In this document: positions 36,323-45,516 of the stretch, in pieces | Numbering within the stretch: the stretch's first letter is position 1 | How the letters are laid out: every line of letters starts with the position of its first letter | Position numbers and translations under genes: made by a program | From: Blepharisma japonicum | Taxonomy: Eukaryota > Ciliophora > Heterotrichea > Heterotrichida > Blepharismidae | NCBI GenBank assembly: GCA_949751835.1 | Contig: CATKHK010000001.1 | Location: 372,001-436,000, forward strand | Length of the DNA stretch: 64,000 nt | Direction of reading: 5' to 3' | Notes under the pieces: generated by a model | Databases searched by the model: none | Seen by the model: the letters and a program-made list of their open reading frames with translations, nothing else | What the model was told of the DNA's origin: nothing

Positions 36323-38122
36323 ATGGGACAGCAAGAATCATCCGTACGACTTCGTCTTCAAAGAGGTCATGAAGGCATCCTTTACAAAGGTGGGCATCGA
36401 GTAAAACCCGGTGGTGCTCAGACTTCCAAAACACTAAAAATAAGAGTAAATTCAGATGTGATTTCTATCAATGTTCCTGACGATTCTTTAACTTGTGGCT
36501 GATTGCTTTCAGAAGCAATCAGGACTCTTAGTTCTCCCAGTCCAATTGTAGCCTTCCGAACAGCTGCAAAATCTGATATTTTAGACTATTTGCTTACCCT
36601 TTATGAAAGATCATTATCCCCTTTCAATGACAATGAAGAACTTATAGCTGTATTTGGAGAGCTCTTAGACCAGGAAATTTCATGTAAGCATTTCAGCCCT
36701 ATAAAAGTAATTGGAAAAGGAGGGTTTTCAACTGTTATTCAGGTAAGAAAAAAGGATACTGGACTTCTTTATGCCATAAAAACAATAAGCAAAGACTTTG
36801 TCCGAAAAGAAATAAAAGTTGCACAAATTTTGACAGAAAAAGATATTTTGATGAGGATGGCGCATCCTTTTATTGTGAAACTGCATTGGGCTTTTCAAAC
36901 TTCTGAAAAATTACATTTAGTCATGGACTTATGCCCGGGTGGTGAACTGTTTTTTCATCTTCATAATTTAGGAAGGTTTACTGAAGACCAATCTAGGTTT
37001 TATTTTGGAGAAATACTGATGGGATTAGAATATTTACATGATAATGGGATCATTTATAGAGACTTAAAGCCAGAAAATATTTTACTTGATATTGATGGAC
37101 ACATACGTTTAACTGACTTTGGCTTGTCAAAACAAGGACTTCCTTATAATGGGCAGACATATAGCTTTTGTGGGAGTCCAGAATATATGAGTCCAGAAAT
37201 GCTGAGAGGGCAAGGGCATGGGAGAGCTGTGGATTATTATAGTTTAGGAGCTCTTCTTTACGAAATGCTTACTGGCTTACCACCTTTTTATGACTCAAAT
37301 AGGTCTAAAATGTACTGAAGAGTCCTGAATGAAGACTTGCCACTTCCAAGCTTCATTTCAAAAGCAGGTCGCTTATTCCTCTCAGAAATGCTCCACAAGG
37401 ATCCAAGTAAGCGTCTAGGTATCATCAATGGTTTTCAAGACATAAAATCTCACCCATGGTGCTCCAAAATTAACTGATCCAGACTTTATAATAAGAAAAT
37501 TCTTCCTCCATTTCGACCAAATCTTCGCATGTGCAATTTTGACCCTGAATATACTAGCATGGAGTTGGATTCGGATTTCACAAAGTCGAACCCCAATGCA
37601 CATGATGACGACTTTGCTGATTTTGACTATTCAGGAGATGGTATTATAAAAGACACTGCTAATTCTATGTCTTCAATTGAAGACTTGTCCTCAATTTCTA
37701 CCACCACAAGCAAATCAACTGGAATAGTGTCAGTAACTACTAGCCATATCAAAATTCCAGTCATTTTTGAAGAGGATGAAGAAGAAAAGCCATTAAAATT
37801 AACAAAAACGAAATCTGCACAAAATAAAGATGATACTACACCTGTGCCTGATTATGATGAAACTTTCGTTTTTACACCGCCAAAAAAAACTTTAGGATTT
37901 TCATTGGAAGCATTAAAAACAAAGACGCCAAGAAAAGTCATTGAAGCTAACCCCTTCAAAAGTAATGCAAGACAAGCTGTGAGGATATATCCTATTGATA
38001 AGCCAAGCACCCCACAAAGTACTGAGGCTCAGGATATGCCCACTTTAACATTACCTTCATATGAAAATCCTGAAGAAGGTCAGGAAGTTAATGAAATCTC
38101 TAATTTTGATCCAAAGCAATAA
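36323..38122 (+). CDS. AGC-family Ser/Thr protein kinase with possible myristoylated N-terminus
   Basis: Predicted 599 aa with TGA-Trp codons at several sites. The start MGQQESSV fits the myristoylation pattern (Gly2, Ser6). The catalytic domain spans about 132-395: glycine loop IGKGGFSTV, Lys153 (YAIKTIS), Asp247 in YRDLKPEN, Asp265 in TDFGLS, and GSPEYMSPEML. The AGC tail follows with CNFDPEYTS and a hydrophobic motif F431-A-D-F-D-Y436, where the phospho-site is Asp. A 160-residue acidic, Ser/Thr/Pro-rich extension follows. PKA/PKG/S6K relatives are closest by motif. No cyclic-nucleotide or lipid-binding domain is visible. Upstream regulators are unknown. Confidence 0.92.
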
Positions 38123-38528
38123 GCAAGGAACTGATAAATTAATATGAATAATTTTTCTTATTTTTATTTGTATTAGTTTCCAAATTCAAAATGAATACTA
38201 AAATATGTAAATCTTAATTCTGAAAATCTATGCACTTGCAAATAATCAATTTTCTTAAAATATATAGTGAGAGTGTTTGGAATTTACTGTGGACTTCTCC
38301 TCAGCTTAATTATTATTTAAATTTTCGAAGTGTTGCATCCATAATAATTTTTCTTGACAGAAATGTAGCCGTAGTTAGAAATATTTAATTTAAACAAAAC
38401 TACTATAAAAATATCCATAAAATATATTTACCCTAAGCAATTTGATTAAGATTTTCCATACATTCAAATCTTCTGACGTAGATTTTGGTAATAAAAGCAA
38501 CTGAGCCGTATTGCTTTATAATGATAAA
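38123..38528. other. AT-rich spacer, no gene seen
   Basis: About 400 bp between two same-strand genes. No open frame or repeat of note; it probably holds the promoter of the antizyme-like gene. Confidence 0.6.
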
Positions 38529-39029
38529 ATGTCAATCAGTGATCAGTCAACAGATAGAAGTAGCGATTGTGTTGAGCTCGTAACATCTAGATGCCTCTCT
38601 TATTCCTTTATTCTTGGAAGGAACGAGTCATTAATACCCGAAATGATAAGCTCCGACTCTGAAATGGAGATTTCCAAGCACAACTTCATGGACCATTTTC
38701 CTGAAGCTCGTGGCCTTGACGTCACCTTCTTTTCTATTGTTCCAACACTTTCTGGAGGAGAAGAACTCAGACCAGTATTTTGCTTTCAAGCAGCTGAGGC
38801 AGTTTATGTCAAAGCTGCAAGCATCATGCCAAAGTCAACATTTGACCAGATAATGGATCTGGCTGTAAGGAATGGGGTGAAGAAAATTTATATAGCAGTC
38901 CATAAAGAACTTCAAACATTCGCAAAAACTGTAAAAATGCTAATGTACATGGGGTTCAGACAGTTGGAGCTGCAAGAGCAAAAGAAATTGTGCCACACAT
39001 CAGCTGTGTTATTTGCACTTAAAGTCTAG
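38529..39029 (+). CDS. Ornithine decarboxylase antizyme-like protein
   Basis: Predicted 166 aa from ATG 38529. Residues 95-166 resemble the antizyme core: AVYVKAASIMPKSTFDQIMD, then VKKIYIAVHKELQTFAKTVK, then MYMGFRQLE. Compare the antizyme pattern LY(I/V)..P..LP.GSK..F..LLEFA, ..VFICF.KNR.D...LLRTF.FLGFE. Antizymes bind ornithine decarboxylase and send it to the proteasome, and most need a +1 ribosomal frameshift at UCC-UGA. Here the whole protein is in one frame, yet TCC-TGA lies at 38699-38704 in the frame that a +1 shift would leave. The fold assignment is tentative; an unrelated GNAT-like or unknown protein is possible. Confidence 0.55.
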   Translation: MSISDQSTDRSSDCVELVTSRCLSYSFILGRNESLIPEMISSDSEMEISKHNFMDHFPEARGLDVTFFSIVPTLSGGEELRPVFCFQAAEAVYVKAASIMPKSTFDQIMDLAVRNGVKKIYIAVHKELQTFAKTVKMLMYMGFRQLELQEQKKLCHTSAVLFALKV

Positions 39030-39150
39030 ATTAAATAATAGATAAAAATAATAAAATATGAGGACGATAATGGAAATAAAGGAGAAAGTTTCGATAGAAA
39101 TAAAGTTTTAAGAGATTAATAAGCTAATTCCTATAAATTTTAAATTGCTA

Positions 39151-40251
39151 CTATATTAATTTATAGCTTGCCATAGGCTGAGCTCTATTTAAAAACGAAT
39201 TTGTGTTAAATCCAGCATCATATCCGATTCTCTGCACTTTCGGAGAAAGTTGGCGGCATTTTTCTAGAAAATTTTTGTTTATCTCCTGTTGCGAGTTTGC
39301 TTCATAGGAAATCGAATTTTCTGATTTAATTGAAAATCTTCTAGGTCTCTCATTTGAATTAAATCTAAAATTCTTCTTATAAAAATGCTGCTTTGAGTAT
39401 GAATTCATTTTGCTTAGACTTGGAGTCTGCGATCTTCTAGTGCTTGGCAAAGCCGAATAAGAAGAATTTGATCTCAGTCTATCTATTTTTGGGTTAAAAG
39501 TGCATTCAACCATAGAACTTTTTTCTTTATTTTCCCTTTCTTTTTTGATTTTATCTTGTTTTCTACGTAGCCAAAACTCATTTCTTGACAGCATATCCAT
39601 ATCAAGTAAGTCGGGAGGTTCCTCATGCTCAAATATTTTTGGACGAGCTCTTACCTGCTCTCTTAACTGTTCAATAGTCATTGGCTTATTTCTATCAGTT
39701 CTATTTGTAGTAGAAACTGTGCTGGTGTTGAGATTTTCGTTTACTGGCTGAGAATGGGATGATAGATTTAATTTTAAACTCGGGATATTTTGTTTAAAAA
39801 ATGAGCTCAAAACTCTATTAGTTGGATTAGGAGCTTCTTCATATTCAATGTTTTTTGCTAATTCTTTTAGTGAGATTTCTGCTTGCTTAGGTATAATTTT
39901 TTCATTTGAAGGTAACCTATCATTCTTATTATTTAGATTTTCTGTTTTTCTTTCTGATCGATGAGTAAATCGACTATTTGCAAGGGCTTGTTCTAAATTC
40001 ATTCTTGGTGTTTGTGCGCATGAAGAAGCAGCGCTAGATTTTTCACTTTTTCTTGAATATTTATTTCTTAGCAGGTCTTCAATTGATATCTTGGATTTTA
40101 TCTTCGAGCTTGAACTGCACCTAGAGACTTCTCTTTGTTGATTCCTATAAAATGAGTCTGAGTGAAGCCGCTCAAATACTCCTTTTATACTGCAGTGAGG
40201 TTCTTCACATAATTGCCTATCTGTATAAGGCACACCAAATTCATTTTCCAT
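39151..40251 (-). CDS. Unknown Ser/Arg-rich protein with ECTFNPKI motif
   Basis: A 366-aa continuous frame. Composition is rich in Ser, Arg, Asn and Lys, mostly disordered, with one helical basic stretch (RNEFWLRRKQDKIKKERENK) followed by MVECTFNPKIDRL. That motif, a short helix ending in C-T-F-x-P-K-I, is shared with the gene at 25609-26547 and is common in alveolate cytoskeletal proteins. No catalytic domain. Start MENEFGVPYTDRQ is the first Met. Function unknown; a cytoskeletal role is inferred from the motif alone. Confidence 0.8.
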   Translation of the reverse strand: MENEFGVPYTDRQLCEEPHCSIKGVFERLHSDSFYRNQQREVSRCSSSSKIKSKISIEDLLRNKYSRKSEKSSAASSCAQTPRMNLEQALANSRFTHRSERKTENLNNKNDRLPSNEKIIPKQAEISLKELAKNIEYEEAPNPTNRVLSSFFKQNIPSLKLNLSSHSQPVNENLNTSTVSTTNRTDRNKPMTIEQLREQVRARPKIFEHEEPPDLLDMDMLSRNEFWLRRKQDKIKKERENKEKSSMVECTFNPKIDRLRSNSSYSALPSTRRSQTPSLSKMNSYSKQHFYKKNFRFNSNERPRRFSIKSENSISYEANSQQEINKNFLEKCRQLSPKVQRIGYDAGFNTNSFLNRAQPMASYKLI

Positions 40252-40346
40252 AAATTAAATATTAATAATAGCAAAGGTCAACAAAGTTTGGCAAATATCC
40301 AAAACTAATATTCTAAAGCTTTAAAAATTTTAAAATTAAATTTCCC

Positions 40347-42071
40347 TTACAAATTTTGAAAGTTCGGGAAAGAAATAAATTTGACAGAAGGATTATTTTT
40401 TTTGCTTGATTCTTGCAAATCTTCAGGTTTTCAAATATTTTTTTTGGGTATTGGAACTTCATCTAATAAACTTTCAAAAGGTTTTTGCTCTTTAGCTGTG
40501 ATAGGAAATGAATGATCAATTAACTCTTCACCTAGATCTGCTTCTTCTTGCTCTTCTTTTAAAGCAATTGCAAGTGTTTCTCCAAGCTTACCTTCCAATT
40601 TTACTCTACCTAAATCCTCCCACCGAATGCCAGCAAACATATTTTTCAAGTGCTTCATGCTATGCCTTGACAGAAATTGCAAAACTCTTGAATCAATAAT
40701 ATTTTTATTTTCTTCACTAAAATCAGGTGCTTCTGCAGATAATTTAGTTCTAGCTGGAATTCCTCTATGTAATACAAATTCATCAGTTGTGCTATTTATT
40801 TGATTAACAATTGCTGTATTTTGCGAAGGAATAAAAGCAAACGGGAGTCCTTGATTAGCAAGATACGGAGTTTGTGCCACTTTTTGAGAAAATCCTGGAG
40901 AAAACATGTTTTTTTGTGGATGCGGGGTTTGAGATTTATAGTTGCTATTTATTGGGTACTCTTTAAAAGGAGAGTTATCAACAACCCTTCTATCCCTAGC
41001 ACTATGATAAAATGGGCAATCCTGAATCTTAGGGCAATTTCTCCCTAGTGTACATAGTCTTGTCTTGTAAGTCCTAGGATGATATTCTATTTCTTTCCAG
41101 CCATGGCATCTTGCGCAGTTCATCATATTAGGGCATCCACCTTCTTCGTAGCTTAATATGAAAGTTGATGATCTCCAGTTCGGACAAGGCAAAGATCCAT
41201 AATTAGCGCTATCTGGCTTTCTTCTAAAATCCTGCCAATTATGAGCATACACACACAAAGCTTTATCATGAGGAGAATTAAATGGGCATCAAACTGTTTT
41301 GAAAAAATTTAAATAGAAATCATGTCCTCTCTGGTACTTATGAATTAGTTCAACTTTAATATCTTCTTCTGAGTGAGCGAAACTACAAAAATTTCCATAT
41401 TCACAATGTTCAACTTTATAAGGGTAAAAAGTACAGAATTTTGTTTTATATTTTTCTGGATGGTAAAGCTGTTCTACTCTATTATGCGATTTATCACAAT
41501 TTTCATTGCTACATATTGCTTTTTCGCCATCTCCACACAAATCTGGAGAATAAAATTCTGGCCTTCTTTTATCGCGATTTGAGTGATAATATTCGCAGTG
41601 CTTGGGGTTATGAGGTGCAGATATTTTACAAGGCTGAGTCTTAAATAGAGATAAATCTAGATGGTTAGGGTTTTTAATAAGAGGAGAAAATGAGTGGGAT
41701 TTAGGTGTTGTAGAAAAGGTCCGAAGCTGCTCAAAATTTATATGTGCATTAGGGCAAAATTCTGGGCCTTTACAGTCAGGATCGCTGCATCATGTAGTCT
41801 TATATTTACTTGGATGGTATGTAAGCTCAGAAAAGGTGTGACAAGAAGAGCATGTGTCACCCTTAGGACAGCTTTTTCCTTGGATAAGCTGATGGCACAT
41901 AATTGCTGTGTACGCTAAATTTCCAGAGCTGAGAAATGGAGGTCTTCTTTTTTCAGAAAGAGAATGATAGTTCATACAGCCTTCTTGGATATAGCACTGC
42001 CTTGAGCATTGCTGAACCCGGTAAGTTTGGAGAAACGAAATATGTTGAGGGAGTTCGTTAGATGTTATCAT
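40347..42071 (-). CDS. UNK: Unkempt-like multi-CCCH zinc-finger RNA-binding protein
   Basis: Predicted 574 aa from MITSNELPQH; an alternative Met at 42107 would add 12 residues. About nine CCCH-type fingers occur in two clusters, for example CPKGDTCSSCH, CSDPDCKGPEFCPNAH, CEYGNFCSFAH and CTLGRNCPKIQDCPFYH. Between fingers are the Unkempt signatures YHPSKYKTTWC, YHPEKYKTKFC, YHPRTYKTRLC and FYHSARDRR. Unkempt proteins bind UAG-rich mRNA sites and control translation. The C-terminal 200 residues are disordered and have no RING finger, unlike animal Unkempt. TGA near 40431 is Trp; the stop is TAA at 40347-40349. A role in mRNA control is inferred from family. Confidence 0.88.
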
Positions 42072-42765
42072 TTTAAATTTAAATAATAAAGATTTTACGC
42101 AATTCACATCATCTATGATATGAATATTAATGAGAAGTATTTTGAAATTTAAATTATGAAAAATTAAGTATGTCCAAAATCATAAAAATGCGCATTAAAT
42201 TAGCAAATTTACTCTCCAAATTGGTATTATTGGGAAGAGTAAATTTTTTTCATATTATAAAATAAGAATTTCCAGAAATTTGGAAGTTTTAAGGAAATAG
42301 GAATGAGTAAACACTGACAAAAATTTTAATTAAACAACAAAATTTTTATTGCTAGATTTCATCCAAAAATTGAATAAATGCTATTTATAAATATTGGATG
42401 AAATTTACTATAAATTACACCTATTGAAATATGAATTTTCATAAGAAAAATTTAGCAGTTAAAAATTTGTATAAATGAGTTTAGAAAATAATATCAAATA
42501 TTTAACAATTTAAAATTTGCTATGCAAGTTGCTATATACGTAATTTTTAGTCTCAGTTAAAAATAATTTTATATAAGTTACAAGTGAAAATAGAAAATTC
42601 TCCAATCAGCTCTTATTAAACATTTTAATAATTTTATTATAAAATATTAAAATCTATAGCTCTGCTAATCATATTTTAATTTTAATTTATTATATTTCAA
42701 TGAAAGGTAGCTCATTTCCTTCTGTAATTTTATTCAAATATTTATTTTTGAATATCCACAGATAA
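42072..42765. other. 694-bp AT-rich divergent spacer
   Basis: Between the divergent Unkempt-like and J-domain genes. Strongly AT-rich and non-coding in all frames. It contains one 11-bp inverted repeat, listed separately. Confidence 0.65.
42356..42404. repeat. Inverted repeat, 11-bp arms
   Basis: ATTTCATCCAA at 42356-42366 is the exact reverse complement of TTGGATGAAAT at 42394-42404, with a 27-nt AT-rich loop. It could form a hairpin. No flanking duplication suggests a transposon. Confidence 0.6.
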
Positions 42766-43188
42766 ATGTTAAAAATGGCATTTATATTGTTTCTTTTTCT
42801 TTTTGCATTTGCTGAAGAAGACTATTATGAGATATTAGGAATCAATAGCAATGCTGACGAGAAAACTATTAAAAGTGCATTTAAAAATCTTTATCGAAAA
42901 TATCCCTTCCCAGATAGGGAAAATAAAGAAGAAATCAACCAAATGTTCGATAAAATTAAAAATGCATATGAAGTGCTAATTGATCCAGAGAAGAGAAAAA
43001 TTTATGATACTTACGGAGAAGAATGAAATGAAAGTTTTGTCAATTTGATTCAAAGATTTACTAATAATATTTTTACAACACTTTTCAATTGATGGGGTGA
43101 TAATTTTAATTTCATTTACAAGCCTCAAGAAGAAATGATAAAAGATCGTAAAAATTCCAACTCAAAAGGAAACTTAATCATATATTAA
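42766..43188 (+). CDS. Secretory J-domain protein with degenerate HPD motif
   Basis: Predicted 140 aa. A hydrophobic leader (MAFILFLFLFAFAEE) suggests entry to the ER. A J-domain follows: DYYEILGINSNADEKTIKSA, FKNLYRKY, then PFPDRENKEE, and AYEVLIDPEKRKIYDTYGEE. The His of the invariant His-Pro-Asp is Phe (FPD), and there is one extra residue before it, so Hsp70 activation is doubtful. The C-terminal 50 residues contain several TGA-Trp codons and no Gly/Phe or zinc domain. The true start could be Met1 or Met4. It ends 13 bp before the NAE1 gene on the same strand. Confidence 0.85.
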
Positions 43189-43201
43189 AAGATATTAATA
43201 A

Positions 43202-44755
43202 ATGGCAACTGATAATAAGTATGACCGACAACTCAGGCTTTGGGGTTCTCACGGCCAAAAAGCTCTCAATACAAGCAAAATTTGTCTACTTAAGTCATCA
43301 TCTCTAGGCACTGAGATCTTAAAAAATCTTGTGCTGCCTGGCATTGGTCATTTTACTATTATTGACAATCAGATTGTATCAGAAAGAGACTTCGGAAACA
43401 ATTTCTTCCTTACAAGAAAAGATCTTGGAAGACCTCGAGCTGAAGCTACAAAAGAGTGGCTGCTAGAATTAAATCCTGACGTGAACGGTGAAAGCTTACA
43501 AGCTGACCCATCAGAACTTATCAGAACAAATCCTGAATATTTTAGCCAATTTACCTTGATTATTTCGACTCAACTGAGGTTTTCTGATGATTTAGCATTG
43601 AGCAGCATCTGCGAACAGAAAAATATCACTTTGCTAATAGCAAAGTCGCTTGGATTTATAAATTACCTAAGAGTTTACAAAAAAGAGCACCTTGTTATTG
43701 AAGGAAAACCGACAGAAAAAGATTTTTATGATTTAAGAATTCATAAGCCTTTCCAAGAGCTAAAAAGTTATGCAGATTTGATAAATATTGATGAACTAAA
43801 TGATATGAAACATAGGCATACTCCATATATCGTTTTATTAATAAAATATCTAGAAGAATGAAAAAATCTTCATGGAGATGTTCCGAAAACTTTTGAAGAA
43901 AAAGACAACTTTAAAAAACTGATTAAAGGGCATAGTAGGTACTTTTATGAAGAAGAGAATTTTCGAGAAGCGGTTAATAATGCTTATTTGGCTTATTTAG
44001 ATGAAGATCTACCTTCATCTGTGACGGATATTTTAAATGACCCAAAATCACTAGACGCAAATTCTGAAAGTGATATTTTTTGGAAATGTGCAAAAGCAGT
44101 AAGGCAATTTATCGATGAAAGTGGGTCACCTCCTGTGATGGGAATTTTTCCTGATATGACAAGTGATACTGATTCGTATATTACCCTCCAAAGAATCTAT
44201 CAAAATAAAGCATTATCTGATTTAGAAGTTATCAAATCAAAGGTATCAGCAATTAAAGGCTCTGATTTAGATCAAAGTGATATCGATTATATTTCTTTAT
44301 TTTGTAAGAATTTACAGATGATTGAAGTATCGCGGTTTAAGTCAATTGAAACTGAGTTCAAAGAGTTGAACGCAGGAGAAATAATGAGCGCTATGTATGA
44401 GGATCTTCCTGTAGTAGATTGGTACTGGGGAATAAGAGCTTATGATAAATTTATAGAGGAGTTTGGAAGATTCCCAGGGTCAGAAGAATCTAAAGACAGC
44501 GAGGATAAAGCTCAATTATTAAGAATTGCTAATCAACTGATAGCTGAAAGTGGAGTTGAAGGTGTTGAATTTAAACCTGAAATTGCAGGAGAAATTGTGA
44601 GATTTGGAGATTGTGAGCTTCACTCAATAGCAGCAATTTTGGGTGGAATTGCATCACAAGAAGCAATAAAATTGATAACCCATCAGTATACGCCAATAAA
44701 CAATACTTATATTTATTCAGCAATCTCCTCAAGCTCTCAGGTAATAGAAGTTTAA
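43202..44755 (+). CDS. NAE1: NEDD8-activating enzyme E1 regulatory subunit
   Basis: Predicted 517 aa; human NAE1 is 534. The N-terminus DNKYDRQLRLWGSHGQKALN and LVLPGIGHFTIIDNQIVSERDFGNNF are diagnostic of NAE1/APP-BP1, as is the C-terminus FGDCELHSIAAILGGIASQE followed by AIKLITHQYTPINNTYIYS. One TGA-Trp at 43859-43861. It pairs with UBA3 to activate NEDD8, which is passed on to cullins. The family lacks the catalytic Cys, which is supplied by UBA3. No intron found. Start ATG 43202 gives a natural N-terminus. Confidence 0.94.
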
Positions 44756-44780
44756 ATTAATTTAGAATATTAAAATAATC

Positions 44781-45515
44781 ATGAGCCAAGCCCAAAGTTC
44801 AAGCCAACAAATTTTAAGCTTAATTTCTAAGGTAAAAGCTAAGCAGCTCAGTGGCTCTCAAGCACCCATAATGGTAGCAGCAATCCTGCAGCAAATCCAC
44901 AGAATTTTTTTGCAATTATCCCCATCGTAGCTACCATATAGAGACGTCCCTCAAGTAGTTTCCTCTATTTACTCTGCTTCTTTTACCTGTCAGCTCCTTG
45001 ATTTCGTCCAGTCTGGTGAAGCATTTGCATATTTTGGGCTAAGAATTTTAGATCATATGTGTATGCATTCAGAAATCAGGCTAAAGCTCTGTAAGAGTTA
45101 TTTAGTAAGCTTTGGACTTGTCAACATCAGTCTTGGCCTTTTAAGATCCGGAGATTATGACACTATCTTGGCTGCTTTATCACTTTTGACTTCATTGCTT
45201 ACTGTCAAAGAAATTTCTGAATTTATTGAATATAATGGAATCCGCATGATTTCTAAACTTTTACAGCAAAAAGAAGTGGAGTATATTTATTTTATATTAC
45301 AGCTAATTGACTTGATATTAAATTCATCAAGAGAAAACAGAAATCAAATTTTACATATTGGACTTGCTGATGCGCTAAAATATAATATTAAAAATAACGC
45401 AGAACTACAAAAATGCCCAAGATTATTTGGCCAAGCCAAACGAATAAAGGACGAAATTGAAGTTTTTGAAAGTGTCGTAGCAAATATGAACGCGTCTTAT
45501 TTATTATCTGGGTAA
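44781..45515 (+). CDS. Unknown helical protein, 239 aa (one 15-nt intron)
   Basis: From ATG 44781 to TAA 45513-45515, with the intron at 44927-44941 (GTAGCTACCATATAG) restoring QLSPS/DVPQVVSSIYSAS. The intron is supported by its fit to the local consensus and by the continuous helical frame on both sides. The product is all-helical and Leu-rich, with ARM-like pairs (TILAALSLLTSLLTVKEISE, YIYFILQLIDLILNSS). I do not recognise a family. The stop codon is 1 bp from the stop codon of the opposing cyclase gene. Confidence 0.75.
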
Positions 45516-45516
45516 T

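Noticed and set aside
38511-38528. TTG start adding six codons to the antizyme-like gene
   Set aside because: A normal ATG lies at 38529 in the same frame and nothing upstream is conserved.
42072-42107. Upstream Met of the Unkempt-like gene (adds 12 residues)
   Set aside because: The extra codons sit in AT-rich leader-like DNA; Met at 42071 is closer to the first conserved finger. Kept as an alternative only.
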